Below, in pieces: positions 46,977 to 59,249 of a DNA stretch of 64,000 nt. Position 1 is the stretch's first letter. Every line of letters starts with the position of its first letter. The stretch spans positions 177,996,246-178,060,245 of the forward strand of contig OZ018318.1 of the NCBI GenBank assembly GCA_963969495.1. Direction: 5' to 3'. The notes under the pieces were generated by a model. That model was not told the DNA's origin and did not search any database. It worked only from the letters and a program-made list of their open reading frames with translations. The stretch is from Ceratothoa steindachneri (taxonomy: Eukaryota; Arthropoda; Malacostraca; Isopoda; Cymothoidae). The position numbers were made by a program, and so were the translations under genes.

Positions 46977-48174
46977 CTTGACATCTGGAGGTAGTCAGTA
47001 TTCAGGTAACCAAATGATAAACGATTTAGGGAGAAATTCTCCTGTCCATAGTCAGTAGAAGGACCAAATCAGATAGAGGGTGGCATTCTCACTATTTACA
47101 GTCAATAAGTGAATGTTGACTCTAAAAGTGAGTAAAGGAATGCTGACTGTAAAAGTCAGCAAGGCATTAAAAAAATGTCTTCAAAAAAAAGGAACCCAAT
47201 TTTCACTGAAAATAAAAGATGGCAGGTGAAGAGAGTCAAAACCAGCGCAAATGTTAGCTGTATATTGAGTGTAATGCTTTGTACTCAATAATTAAGAGCT
47301 CATTGGAAATTTGCCTGAGCCATTATGTAACCGGGCTAAAAAATTATTAAAGGACTGTGGAAACAAGGGGCCATAGCCCAAGCACGTAACCATTCAAGCC
47401 TTATTAATCAAGGAGAGTGAACAGCCAAGAAAATGAAAGAAAAAAGGAAATTGGCATTGAAAATAATAAAAATAATCATCATGAGGTAGTTCAAAACATT
47501 CATTAACAAGTCCGGCCCCCATGGCTCAGGAAGCTCAATGTAAGAACTTCTTTATCCCTTATGAGGGTGACTGAGAAGAGGCAGGCTTAAAATTACTTCT
47601 CCTCCTCTCGATCCAATATCAGACATCAGTAACTTTAGCATCCAGTAGCAGACTTCATTAAGTTAGGTATAGAAGGACTCGATACTAAAAGTTTGAACAT
47701 TCGTAATCAAGCTAATTAAAGTTAGACACAGTCCTATAAGCTTGACATTTTAAGTATTATAATCGTTTTTAATATGTTTTTGCTTCTAATTTTCAAAATA
47801 TTTTTTTCTTGAACTAAAGGCTCTTATTAAGACTTCGGAGATGAAGATACAAAAGGCTTTAACAGAGTAGTGCATTTTATTCTGACGTTTCAGCAAAGAA
47901 GCTATTGACATCCTCAGAGACGATAAAATATAGAAATTTCCACATAGTTTATAAATAAAAGAAAGAAGAGTTAATATAGAAGTAAATATAATATTTGGGG
48001 AATTTCTCTTTTATTTACTGAGAGAATGACAAAAGCTTTTAAATATACATTATGTAGGAAACGCTGGACCCAAGCTCACTAACACGACACACGCACATGA
48101 CATGTGGAAGTAACCAAGGTCTTCGTGCCTAGCTTTGAGGTGTGGCTGAGATAGATATATTTATAGAGTAAAAG
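46977..48174. other. AT-rich stretch, nothing recognised
   Basis: No coding relic. Around 47095-47170 short words such as AAGTGAATG and TGACTGTAAAAGT recur imperfectly, a small degenerate repeat. Confidence 0.4.
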
Positions 48175-49240
48175 AGAGGAAAAACTATTCTGTCTATCTA
48201 CAAATAAGAATTTTCCTCTCCCCTTTCCGGTTCGAGAAGGAAAGAGAAGGAATCTTCCTCTGTTTCGCGAGTTAGGAATTTTACTATTTCTTTTCTAGTT
48301 CAGAGAGAGATTGAAAAGAAAACTTCCGCTTTATCACTCCATATAAAATTTTGTTAACTCCTTTCCGACTCGCAAGATAAAGAGAAAGGAACCTCCTAAT
48401 TCTCTCGCCAGATAAGAATTTTTCTATCCAACTTTTCATTGAAGCTACTCTGCGATTCGCCAGATGAGAATTTTACTATCTCTTTTTTTAGGTTGAGAGA
48501 GATATAGAGCTAAGAGAAACCTCTGAGTCTAGCCGGATAATAATTTGCCTCTTTGCGTCAGATTCAAGAAAGAGAGACAAAGAAAGGGGATTCCGTTGTT
48601 TCTCGCCAGATAAGGATATTCTTATCTCCTTTCCATTTCGAGAGAGCAAGATAGGGAAACTACCTCTTTGTCTCAACAAATTAAATTTTTCCTATCACCT
48701 TTCTGGTTTGATAGTAAGAGACGAGAACCTCCTCTATGTCTTGCCAGATAAGAATTTTATTATTTCATAGCCGATTTGTAAAACGGAGTTATATAAGTGA
48801 ACCTGCTCTCTGTCTCGTTAAAGAGAGAGATAAAGAAAACTCCACTGCCCTTTGTCAGGTAAGTATTACCTCATACTCTTTCCGTTTTGAGAGGAAAAGA
48901 GAGAAGAATCTACTTTGTCTATTCAAATAAGAAATTTTCTTTCTCCTTTCATAGTAGAGGTAGAGAGATATAATGGAACTTTCTCTGTTTCTCGCCAGAT
49001 AAGGATTATCTCAACTCATTTCCTGTTCGAGAGACTGAGATAAGGTAACCTAATCTACATATGTCTTGCTAGATAAGAATTTTACAATCTCCTTTTCGCT
49101 TCGAGAGAGAGGAATAAAAGAAGCTCCTCTGTTTCTCACGACTTAAGGGTTTTTCTATCTCCTTTCCGGTTTGAGTGACAGAGAGAAATAAGTTAGCGTC
49201 CTCTTTGTCTCGCCAGATAAGAATATTCCTTCTTCTTTTG
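48175..49240. repeat. Minisatellite of about 70-bp units, roughly 15 diverged copies
   Basis: Unit landmarks CTCGCCAGATAAGAATTTT, then CTATCTCCTTTCCGGTTCGA, then GAGAGAAAGAGA and GGAACCTCCTCTG repeat head to tail. Measured spacings between equivalent points include 70 bp (48601 to 48671) and 68 bp (48671 to 48739). Copies differ by substitutions and small indels. The pyrimidine half and purine half of each unit are partly complementary. Open frames here (48488-48679, 48736-48930) are repeat translations. Confidence 0.85.
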
Positions 49241-52200
49241 ACTGCCAAATGTGATATATTGTTTCTGTAATCTCATGAAAATTCCATATTTCCGATGGTT
49301 GTTCTAATCAAATATCCGTTGACACGGATTCAATTAATAAAACTGGTACTATATCGCAATTTAGGTTTTTGAAAAGATCACAATGAAGACAGCTGTAAAG
49401 CATTCAAGATAAACTTTTCAGCGTTTTATTGATTCAGTAATACAAGATCTCGAAATCATTTCATCTAGGGAAGACATTTTTGTGGGAGCACATCTTCCAC
49501 ATATGAGCAATATTCTTGCGTCTACAGCAGTTAGACTTCGAACAAGCCCCGCAAATTATACCTTTGGTCCCTATGAGATCACTTAACTTGATTATCATGT
49601 CATGAAGGATGGTATATTACGCAACTATGCGAGTTCTACGGGATGGGCAATATTTAGCGCCATTTCATCCCGCTCTAAACACAACTTTTACATCCCTTAA
49701 ATACGCTCTTCAAAGGATATTATGAATGAGAAGAAAATGCCGTGGTGATATTATATTTTTTTTAGGTTTCTTTGCGGGTGTTTTAATTGGAACGAAGTTG
49801 GAATTTTCCCTAATGGATGAATTTTGGTTGCGGAACCAGAGGTGGTGGGGTAGAATGATGAGGTCTAGTATTGCATTTAGGCCTGCTTCAAGAACATGTT
49901 TGAGATGATGTCTGGACCTGTGGTTTGGTGTTGATTGCTATTAACTTAAAACTCAAATGCCCAAACCGACGAGAGTATCTCCGTCAAAGTTTATAAAGAT
50001 TCGTAGACAAAGTTGGGAATTTAAAGGAAGCTTCAATGTGTTAAGATTAAATATCCAAATATATGAGGAGGGTTTGGATTTTTGGAAGAGGGATTGAGCG
50101 TAACTCTCATTGCCCGACTCATTCAAAACCAAAACAAATGTCTCGGGGGGATACTTCGTAGGGAGTAAAAGAGTCTTCAGCATTGACTTGTGACAGACAG
50201 CATTGCAAGTCTTTTATTCATTTTTGGTCGATATGAATAATTTGTTTTTAGATTTAGCTGAGTAGTGCAGACTATTTATGTGCAAATAGGCTTAGGCATC
50301 TTCCTATTCGATGCTGATTGAGTTTTTATTAGCGAGAGGAAGAAGTAAATAAAATTTTCTCTATTAATCTCTCGATCAAACGGAAAATCTGCCTCTTTTC
50401 TAAATTGACTCGTTCATTTTCTGAAGGAACCTCTGATCTATTTTCCTCATTCATAAGGGAGACATTTTATTGACTTTCTATCTAAGAAAGAAAGAAAAGA
50501 TTTGGAAATAACTTGAGCATTTTCATTCAGTTGAGGATGAATGGTGGATGATCTATGGTTTGGTAATAATAGACACTCCTTTAAAAATGTAAAGGAGTAA
50601 ATTTTAGTTAAAACGAGCAATGGTAAGTCAAAGGAAATTCAACTGAGACTTAAGTAAAGAGATGGAGGAAATCAAGTTTATGCCTTTTAGAAGGTTCGAT
50701 TCTCAAGTGAGTCAGTTCGTGGATAGTAAATTAGTTTGATTTTCGTGGGTTCTTAAACTATAGCAAAGTTGCTTTGTTGCTTCGAATCGTGAGCCTTAAT
50801 CCGACGATAGCAGATAAGATGGAGTTGCGTCGGCATTTGTGTGAGTTCCCTACGTGATTTAGTGACTTTTATATTACCAACATGAAGTCCTATTACCAAT
50901 GTATTGTTCTTATTTAGGATGTCGCTTGCTGGTCGATTTGACGAGGTCCTGTACTCCACCGTTAACCTGCGTTTAAATGTGTTATGCTGCGAGACGAATC
51001 GACAGAATCGTAAGTACTGCGAATAATATGACTCAAAATGTCAGTACATCCCATTATGAAACTAGTCTCATATAATCCTTTAATAATTTCAAGCACGGGA
51101 GCTCTCTCCTTGCTATTTCCTTTCTAATTGCGAAATACCGAAAAGAAACAATGAGAAAGTGAGATTTTGTTACGAATGTAACTTAGACATCCAAATAAGG
51201 TATAATGAGTCTTAATAAAATTATGGATACATCTTCCATCTTAGAGGAAAAGAGGATAACATTGTCCTCGAACTACGGCTGTCATCTCTTCCTTTATCCT
51301 TCAGCCTTTTTGCTACAGATTTTAACATTGAATAGCTTAGCACTCTGATCCTAGCGTAGGATAAATGTCGTTAGAGGGCGCATGTTTGCTTATCTATAGA
51401 TGATTGCCACATAACATTATCTATGTAGCATGCATCTCCTCATTATCTCAGTCATGATAAAAAAAGATAAATTTGACAATATCCAGACATCCTGATACCT
51501 TTTTTCAATGGCTATCATATAAATAACTTAGCTATATGCAATGCATTCCCTAAATATGGATTGCGATAAGTCAACTAATAATACTTGATCAGACAAACAT
51601 GTTTTTGCGGTCTTTTTTTGTATATAAATGAATTTCCCATACGAATGAAACTCTTTTTAAAGAAATACTTTATTTAATGAAAACGATTTCCGATCGCATA
51701 AACAATTTATTTTGAAAAACAACGAAAACCCAACGAAGGCATCAACGCCTGGAAGAATTTATTACCAAATTAGTGACGAAATTGGGTGTGAAAAAAGCAT
51801 ATCTTGTATTAAGGTGCTTAAACATAGAGGAGCATAAAAAAAAAGTTTTTTCAGGCAGTGAAGGTACCTTGACACATAACAGTTTCCTTGTCATATTTAA
51901 TATGATGCAATTGTTAATATTTATTTGAATACACTACACTCAACAAAATATTAAGCAATAGTCTAGTCACTTCTCTCCATATTTCAGGGCTCCTCTCTTC
52001 TTAACCTCTTGCTAAAATGGCTTCAAAATTCCAATTTAAAATTTGGTCCTTTGGTTTAGAATCGTCGATATTTGCCAACAAATCCATGGATTTCATGTTA
52101 TTTTTTCATAATTAATGGCATCCAGGTTTTCCCATTCATGAGCATATTAATTAGATGTTCGCAATTTTTCTCAACACTTCATTCTTGTTATTTTGTATCG

Positions 52201-54259
52201 AAGAAAAAATTTATCTCTCGAAAGCAAATACTGAGGCAAAATATGAGTGTACTGTAATTGTACAACCTTAAAACTACAAATATGATAACACGTTAATTAC
52301 CACACTTCACAACTATATTCTTGCCCTAGGTTTCCTCCTTTACTAACGTGGCATCAGTTCTTGCATCGGCAGCCATGTTGCACCTGGCTTCTACACGATT
52401 GCATGCCCCCCCCAACCCAAACTTCAATAAAATCTACTCGAAATATAAAACTTATCTGGAGTTAGAAGAGTTATCCCTTCTACTGAAATAGCGCTTTTAC
52501 TTTGCTTCACACAACGTCCACTATAAAATAAAACTGCCACACAATTAAATCCTATTTCCTCACCCCTTTCACTTTTACTCATGTGATATTTTCTAGGTGG
52601 TTTAAGCTTTTTCACCTTTACCCGTTATTTCTAGTTTTACCTCCTTTTAAATGCCCGGAGTCTCGACTGGTCCTGGACTCGCAGATCAAGGTGAGGACAG
52701 CCCTAGTGCCTTTCCTCCTAGACACTTAGTGCTATAGTATCATCGACGAACTATCTTAATGGGTTCGAAAACATCGCAGAACTTCTCAGCCCTTTAAGGC
52801 AAAGACCCATTTGGCAAGGAAAAAAACTTTTTTTCTCCACTCTAGGGTAGAAGCTTGGTTGAGCTGTTCACTGAAACAAGACCCACTTCACATATTCCAG
52901 TGTCTTCACTACGCCTCAGGTCGTCTTTTCCTCTGTAGAAAATGAGAACCATCATCTATGTTTCATAGTGGTTCTTTTCGAAAACTGGCAACCTGTACTT
53001 CCGCCCCTGACCACATTATCCCATTTATATAGGCAATAAGGGAACCGCTTTATAAAATGGCACAATTTTTCATTAAATAAAAGTCAAAAAACTTCATATA
53101 AAACGACCATTAGACATCTTTTGGTAAGAAAAAAAAATAAATGTCGAAGACCAGTAGAATTCGGGATAAAATCCACTCAACTCACCATCTGACGAACATA
53201 AGTATCGTCCATCACCTCCTAAGAAAACGAAACAGATTTTTATCAATATAGAAGTGACCTGAATAAGTGTTGAGCCCAAAGTTAGTTAGCGACTCTGCAA
53301 AGCTGTGTTTTTCCTCTCCTCGTAGTCCAATTATTTAGTTTAATGTGTCTGAGTCTTTAACATATTTTCCCCTATTCACTTCACTGCCTTGTTTAAGGTG
53401 ATTATGACAAAATTTGCACAAAGGTTTCTGCCTTTATTATTGAAATAAATAAACCGAATAAATGGGCAATCCAGAGTCTCACTTTTATGACTCAAGGTTG
53501 GCTTGCGTTGAAGAAAGAAAACAAAATGGGAATTTTAGGTGCATTAGTTACTATCAACTTATTCTGATTACGATGTCATATGAAGGACGTGAAATGGAAT
53601 AGGAATCTTTAGCCCTTGAATCAAACAAAGATGCTGAGATGTGAGGAGTTTTCGGCCTGACTGCCAAAGCTGCTAGGGTAAGAAAATATGACCATTATTT
53701 TCCTGGCCAGGCTAAGTAGTCGCTTAGGGCGGCCACTCCGAGTTTATTCCCTTATAGATTTGATTTACACAAACTTAACCTTTTCATTATCCCACCAAAA
53801 TAAATACACGCCATGTACACGGAAACGTACCCATACTAGAAATTTGAGCAAAGAGGGTGTACGTGAATAGCGAGTAGCAGAAAAGGCAAATGTTACTCAT
53901 CTACACAAGAACGTACACATAAACCGAGTTGCCTGGAACAAATCGCTTTTTCTCCTCGTCTAACTGCTCATTAAAATTCACATTGATCGAAGCTTTTAGC
54001 ACTAAAAAATTGAATTTTGGCGATAAATTTCCAACTAATTTATTCCCTCCAATTTGCATATATTGTTAGCTCTAATGGCGATTTTTTAGATTTATCTACT
54101 GCGTTTGGCTAGACGTTTGTATACATTAACTTTCAACACCTTAATGCGCGTGCACAGTCATATAGATACATGTACTGAGATTTCTCCGCCTAGATTGCAC
54201 ACGAAATTTCAAACGTTTGCTTGAATTTCTTAAAATAAATAATTCTGAATTTTTTAAGT
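49241..54259. other. Long AT-rich stretch without a recognised gene
   Basis: Scattered 60-70-codon frames (for example 49726-49908 +, 49953-50183 -, 50753-50959 -, 53094-53279 -) show no recognisable domain. A somewhat GC-richer patch lies at 52640-53030 and gives no readable product. Confidence 0.4.
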
Positions 54260-54950
54260 TTTAATTAGCTTTCATTTTATTTTGTTGTGCATTGCAATTA
54301 ATTTGTGTTTTGAAGTAAAATTTTGATGTGTTTGATATTGTGATTTTTTTAGGTTATGCATTGTGATTTTGTCACATTTTGTATTTCGATTTTTTTGTTA
54401 TTCGCATCAAGATTAAGTGATGTTTGGAAATTACATTTTTTTATTTTTCAATAAGGCTTTGTAATTTACTTGTGTTGGGTATTGCGGTTTTGTGTTTGGG
54501 ATTAATATTCTGTTGTTTCTATTGTGATTTTCGTGTGTTTGGGATCATGATATTGTTGTGTTTGTATTAGGAATTCGTTGTTTTGCAGTAAGATTTTGTT
54601 TTTTGCATCGGGATTTTGTTGCGTTTTCATTTTACTTGCATCGTCTTATTGTTGTGTTTTATCGTTGCAATATCTCTTGTGTTCTCTAGTGTTATTTTAT
54701 TTTGTTTTTCTTTATGAGATTTTTGTTTTTTATCGTGATTTTGTTACGTTTTGTATTATTTTGGGGTTTTCAGTGTAATTTTGTTGCGTTCTGAAATGCG
54801 CTTTGGCTCTGACTTGCATTAAGCTTTTGTTATGTTTTGGATTGTGTTTTTGTTGTGGTGGGCATCATGATTTTGTGTTTTATATGGTGATGAATTTGTT
54901 ATGTTTTAAAATTTTGATTTTATTTTTTTACATCTTGATTTTGTTTTAAT
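54260..54950. repeat. T/G-rich degenerate minisatellite
   Basis: Words such as ATTGTGATTTTGTTGTGTTT recur about every 20-30 bp over nearly 700 bp with heavy divergence. Strong strand asymmetry: T and G on +, very little C. The open frame 54578-54778 is a translation of this repeat. Confidence 0.75.
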
Positions 54951-54984
54951 TTGCTAAGTGATATTTTGAATGTGCGAATCAATC

Positions 54985-55420
54985 TTTTAACGGTACAACA
55001 CATTAAATGTTGCTTCGCATCCGATCCGAACAAATAAAATTACCTTTCTGAAAAACACTTTGCAGTACTCCACATCAAAATCCAACTAAACCGATTATTC
55101 ATTGTACTTATGAATGGTTTCTTAGTAAGCTGCCTTTTATTAGTTCCCAGCTCTCTCTAGGGAGGAAAGACAGTCTGGCGAGAAATATTTAGGTTCAAGT
55201 TCTCGACATCCGTAGCATAGAACGATCTTACCTGTGAGTCGTTTTTCTACGGCGTCGCTTTTTCTTCGTTGACTCGCATGACCCTGTAACCCAATGGAAA
55301 TTTATCATGCATGAAATTACACTTTTGAACAATTATAATGCTCCTAGATATCACTCTTAATCCTTCAATCTTTACGCTAGATAACCTGTTTTGTGAAGGT
55401 TTTGTCGACCTTCACTTGTC
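54985..55420 (-). pseudogene. Tc1/mariner-type transposase relic, copy B
   Basis: Found by nucleotide similarity to copy A. 54993-55055 matches 20391-20463 (shared ATGTTGCTTC, GAAAAACACT), and 55200-55330 matches 20640-20765 (shared GACATCCGT, TCGCA, ATGCA and AGAAAT-type words in the same order and spacing). It covers the N-terminal and early catalytic part; the region with the DNAPCH and NPIENLW boxes is absent, so this copy is truncated at its 3' (left) end, where the T/G-rich minisatellite begins. Confidence 0.65.
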
Positions 55421-56558
55421 AAACCATTCTGAGAAATATCATCAATAGCCGTCTAGGATACACGCGAGAGTGTGTTACCATACATACGTTACTAATATTA
55501 ACACGTAAAACTAAAAGTTAGTAGAAATCGATCACCAGTTTTGAACATATCCCTTTTTTAAATACAAATTGCTTTTCTCAACAACTTTTATTCGTTCTAT
55601 GAAATAAAAATGAGGACACAAACAGAGATCAATTTTAAAGTTTATCCTGTGTAATTTTCTTAGAAATTAAACGATTACGTTCCAAAAGAGGAAGATTTGG
55701 TTTTATTGTCATATAATTTTAAACAGTATTGGACACTTTAGGAGCCTTGATGGTATTAAATTGTTGTGGAGTGGAATAAAATGTGTGGATATGATATTAA
55801 AAATATACTTGCCTCTGGAGACTTAATGTCACTTGCTGCTTGTGCAAACTTCCCTTCTTTGAGGCTGGTAATTGCTCTTCGAAGTTGAGGGAGAGCGTAG
55901 TACCCTGGTTTCGGACTCAAGACTGACACGGCAGACGGAATCAAAGAGTGCGCGAGTGGCCAGTAGTAAGTAATCCGATAGGGAAGCGGAATTCCAGTTG
56001 AATTGTGTGCGTTGGCGTGGTTGCTCAATTGAATTGCTTGCTTGATATTTTCAATTGAGTGGTTGCATATAGTAACAACCCCTTTGGCTCGCCAGAGTAA
56101 GTCGATGGAGGCTTAATTGTAGTGGATTTAAGTTCGTTTAAGTCAGTGACTGTTCTCTATTTACGAACTTTACCGGGGGAATAATGCCTCCTTGTTCCCG
56201 GGAATTAGGGCAATTGAGGTTGATATGGCATTCTGTGGGTACCTTTGAGCATAGGCGTTGTTCTGTTGAGGCCCCCTTCTATTATTAACAAAAATGCTAC
56301 CATGCCCCTCCTGGTCCCCAGCATCTCCTGTTGGTAAACTTTGGTTCTGTAGTCGCTGTCATCCTGTTTATCCTCCATTTCCTAACTTCACGTTTCCTCT
56401 TATTTCTTTTTTCCGTCTATTTCTCAATCAATGTTTAGGTTTGGTAACACTCTTCGTTGGATTACACCATTAGCTCATTATTCCACACATTTACTTCGTT
56501 AAATTACGCAATTCCTTCATGTGTTGGGTAAGGCTTTTCATATTGCACCATCACTCAT
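55421..56558. other. Spacer with one unassigned open frame
   Basis: Contains the candidate exon at 55756-56028 (separate entry). The rest is unremarkable. Confidence 0.35.
55756..56028 (-). CDS. Unrecognised 90-codon open frame, possible exon
   Basis: Starts at ATG 56028. The product has a varied, protein-like composition (ITYYWPLAHSLIPSAVSVL; LPQLRRAITSLKEGKFAQAA) followed by a low-complexity tail. An AA/GTATAT-type splice donor lies at about 55807, after the codons for SDIKSPEA, so the better part may be an exon of roughly 75 codons. I recognise no family. Confidence 0.2.
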   Translation of the reverse strand: MSNHANAHNSTGIPLPYRITYYWPLAHSLIPSAVSVLSPKPGYYALPQLRRAITSLKEGKFAQAASDIKSPEASIFLISYPHILFHSTTI

Positions 56559-56559
56559 T

Positions 56560-56960
56560 TAATTAACTCTTCCCGTCCCTCCTCTGGCTCTGTTTGGGAG
56601 ATCTCGCGCCGCTCTGGAAGAACCGCCCCTTTCCCGTCTGCTCTCAGGGTCACGTAGAAGGGAAATCGCACTCACATGCCTCAATTTGTTCGGTTGCTCT
56701 CTTCTGAACTGCTCTCTTTCTTCCAATGCTCTCATACCCTCCGCCCTTCTTTCTCTTTCAACTCTTCCCAATTTATTACTCTTCACCGTTTTCGATCCTA
56801 TTCTCTCCATAGCTCTTTCTCTTTCTCTCTTTTGGTCGCTCCTGATTTCTTCTTCTCTCCACTGATCTCCCCTCTTTTCCACTACTCTCAACTGCTCTCT
56901 CCTACTTTTCAACACTCTACCCTTTTCTCCACTTCGCTCTACCATTAAGATCTGATCACT
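56560..56960. repeat. CT-rich (purine on - strand) low-complexity tract
   Basis: About 400 bp dominated by CTCT/TTCT words with spaced CACTCT, CAACTGCTCTC and similar repeats. Long open frames on both strands (56559-56966 -, 135 codons rich in Arg/Glu; 56676-56948 +, rich in Ser/Leu/Phe) follow from lack of A on one strand and are probably not genes. Confidence 0.7.
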
Positions 56961-58955
56961 TAACAAGTAAATAAATGTAAATATTCGATCAAACTTTTCG
57001 GGCTTTGTTGATTCGTTTACAAAAACCTAAATTCGTTACAAAATATTGAAGAAACGGTGTCAATGGCCAGTGAATCCTTACATATTTAATTGCCTCTTTT
57101 AAACCAAGAAATAATGAGATTTAGATTAGTATGGGAGGAGTAAGGAGAAATCGATGAAGTTAGCAGAGTACAGGAGGTTAAGAAGGAGATAATTAAACTA
57201 GAAATGATCGTCTTTACTCAAAACACAGTCCGATGTTGAGTGCGCCCTGACTCCTTTGGCGCATTGCCCTCCTATCTGTCCTTATTTTCTTCAATTTTTT
57301 CCGAATCAAATTAAAAATATAGGCTTAAGCAAAGATATAAGGGATTTTAAGAGGAAAATATCCCTTCACATTCCTTTAAAAGTACAAAGAAGAACAATGA
57401 GATTAATTTTGAACCCGAAACAAAGAATTGAACCATTATTAGGGATGACAAGTGTTGAAGAGAAAATAAACACTAATTTATCTTAATCATCTACATTTTG
57501 TGATAATTTTTTTACCATCTTCAAAATCTTAAATTCTCAAAAATACTGCCTTTCATTCGGAAGGTTTTATCAGTTTCCTTTTTATCGAAGATGAGGAAAT
57601 GCGGTTTGTTTTCTTTCTATAAGGCCTCCATATGAGATTTCCCCGACGTTAATCTGACAAAATGTTCGTCAAATTTTTATTTCATGCAATTTTTAATTCT
57701 ACATGTATAGCTGCGTTACGCATAATCTTATATTTAGCGCTTCATGGTCATGTACCACACATTGAGAAGAAGAACTTAAAGGTATAGAATGATACATCAT
57801 TGGCCTGAATGAATTTAGATGAAAGGGAGAATGATAGTGATATGGGATTCCTTAAATACTATAACAAAACATTTATGAGAACAAATTAAAAGAAAAAACG
57901 ATATGTTAACTCTTAAGTGGTGTTGTGGTGTAAATATTTACTCCACACTCGGTATTTTTAAGTTAAGTTATTGCGCATTAGATCTGCGCAGCTGTGGTTT
58001 CGGTACTTTTGGATAGGAGCTGACTCATGCTCCATGTGGTTTATCACCTCAGTATAGTTTGTTGCTTTGAGCCGACCATTTTATATAAATATGAGTGATG
58101 AGGCCATAAAAAAATATTAGACAGAGAGAGTGATGAAGAAATATTAGGTTCCGATGAAAGTGAAAGCGAAGTAACTGTATACAATGTTGAAGTCCGTAAT
58201 TTTGACATGGAGACTGATAAAGTGTTATGGAGAGAGATGATCATATTTATGATTAAAATAAATCCTTTTATAGAGAATCTTTTTGTTTTTTACGTGTAAA
58301 TAAACGCTTCTCTACTTAATTGCCTTTATTTAGCCTAAATAAATTAATATAATTATAGCATAACACAGAAAATGACTAAAATATAAAAGTGGAAATCTTT
58401 TACCCTACGCCACCATATTTGTATATTTTACCTACACCACTACTCCCAGCTATTAAATAAACTAGAAATTAAAAGAGCGCATATTAAATACAAGTAAATC
58501 AAGCGAAGCCACCGAGAGTGTCTCTCAAAAAGAAGAAGATGAGGTCTTCTTTTTAGCCGTCACTAATACAAAACACAAGATTAAAATAAATTCCATACAG
58601 AGATCTAAATGCAAAATATTTAGAGATACAACATTCACACTTGCACTAAAACACACAACAGACTTCTTCTACGGGTCGTTCTAGCATTAACCTTTCGAAA
58701 GGCCCTAGACTCAGTATCAAGTTTCTAGATGAGAAAATAAGCATCCCTCCGGTGGAAATCATTTATTCGAGAGATTCTTTTCGAAAGAGGCTGAATTGCA
58801 TCTTCAGTCCAAGAATAATGATAACAAAGTAAAGAGGACTAGCTTTATGTATATAGGGACCTAAAATTCGGGCGAAATAGCTTGCTCCCGCAACGCGTCT
58901 CTGAGCACCGTTCAGAACTCCTCCGTGGCAACGACCTCTCAAGGAATTGCAAACT
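56961..58955. other. AT-rich stretch, weak acidic-peptide relic near 58091-58297
   Basis: No firm gene. At 58091 an ATG opens MSDEAIKKY and a stop; one frame over, the text continues as an acidic stretch (RESDEEILGSDESESEV) to a stop at 58297. Acidic N-termini of this kind occur in piggyBac-derived proteins, but no transposase core follows. Confidence 0.25.
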
Positions 58956-59046
58956 GTCGTAGGTTAACCCCGCACACCTTATACCAGTGTAATATAGATG
59001 TCGTAGGTTAACCCTACACACCTTACAGTAGTTTAAGTTAAATGTC
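58956..59046. repeat. 44-bp tandem repeat, two full units and start of a third
   Basis: GTCGTAGGTTAACCC starts at 58956 and again at 59000, and GTCG recurs at 59044, giving an exact 44-bp period. The first half of each unit (GTCGTAGGTTAACC..ACACACCTTA) is well conserved, the second half less so. Confidence 0.8.
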
Positions 59047-59249
59047 GAGAATAGGGTCAAGTTCACCCTTTCTGCTTTACGATTGCATGGGAAGTGCAAA
59101 TTAAATTAAATTAGGTTGGCCAATAGTAGACTATCTTGGAGTTCCTGGATAACAGAAAAACGGGTACAAAATAACTTTACTAATATGCAATTGAATATTA
59201 TGTTACAAGATTAAAAGGAGTTTTAGAATAAGCTATACACATACTAGAT

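Noticed and set aside
56559..56966. 135-codon Arg/Glu-rich open frame on the - strand
   Set aside because: It lies in a CT-rich tract where stop codons are rare on both strands; the opposite strand is open as well (56676-56948). Composition explains it.
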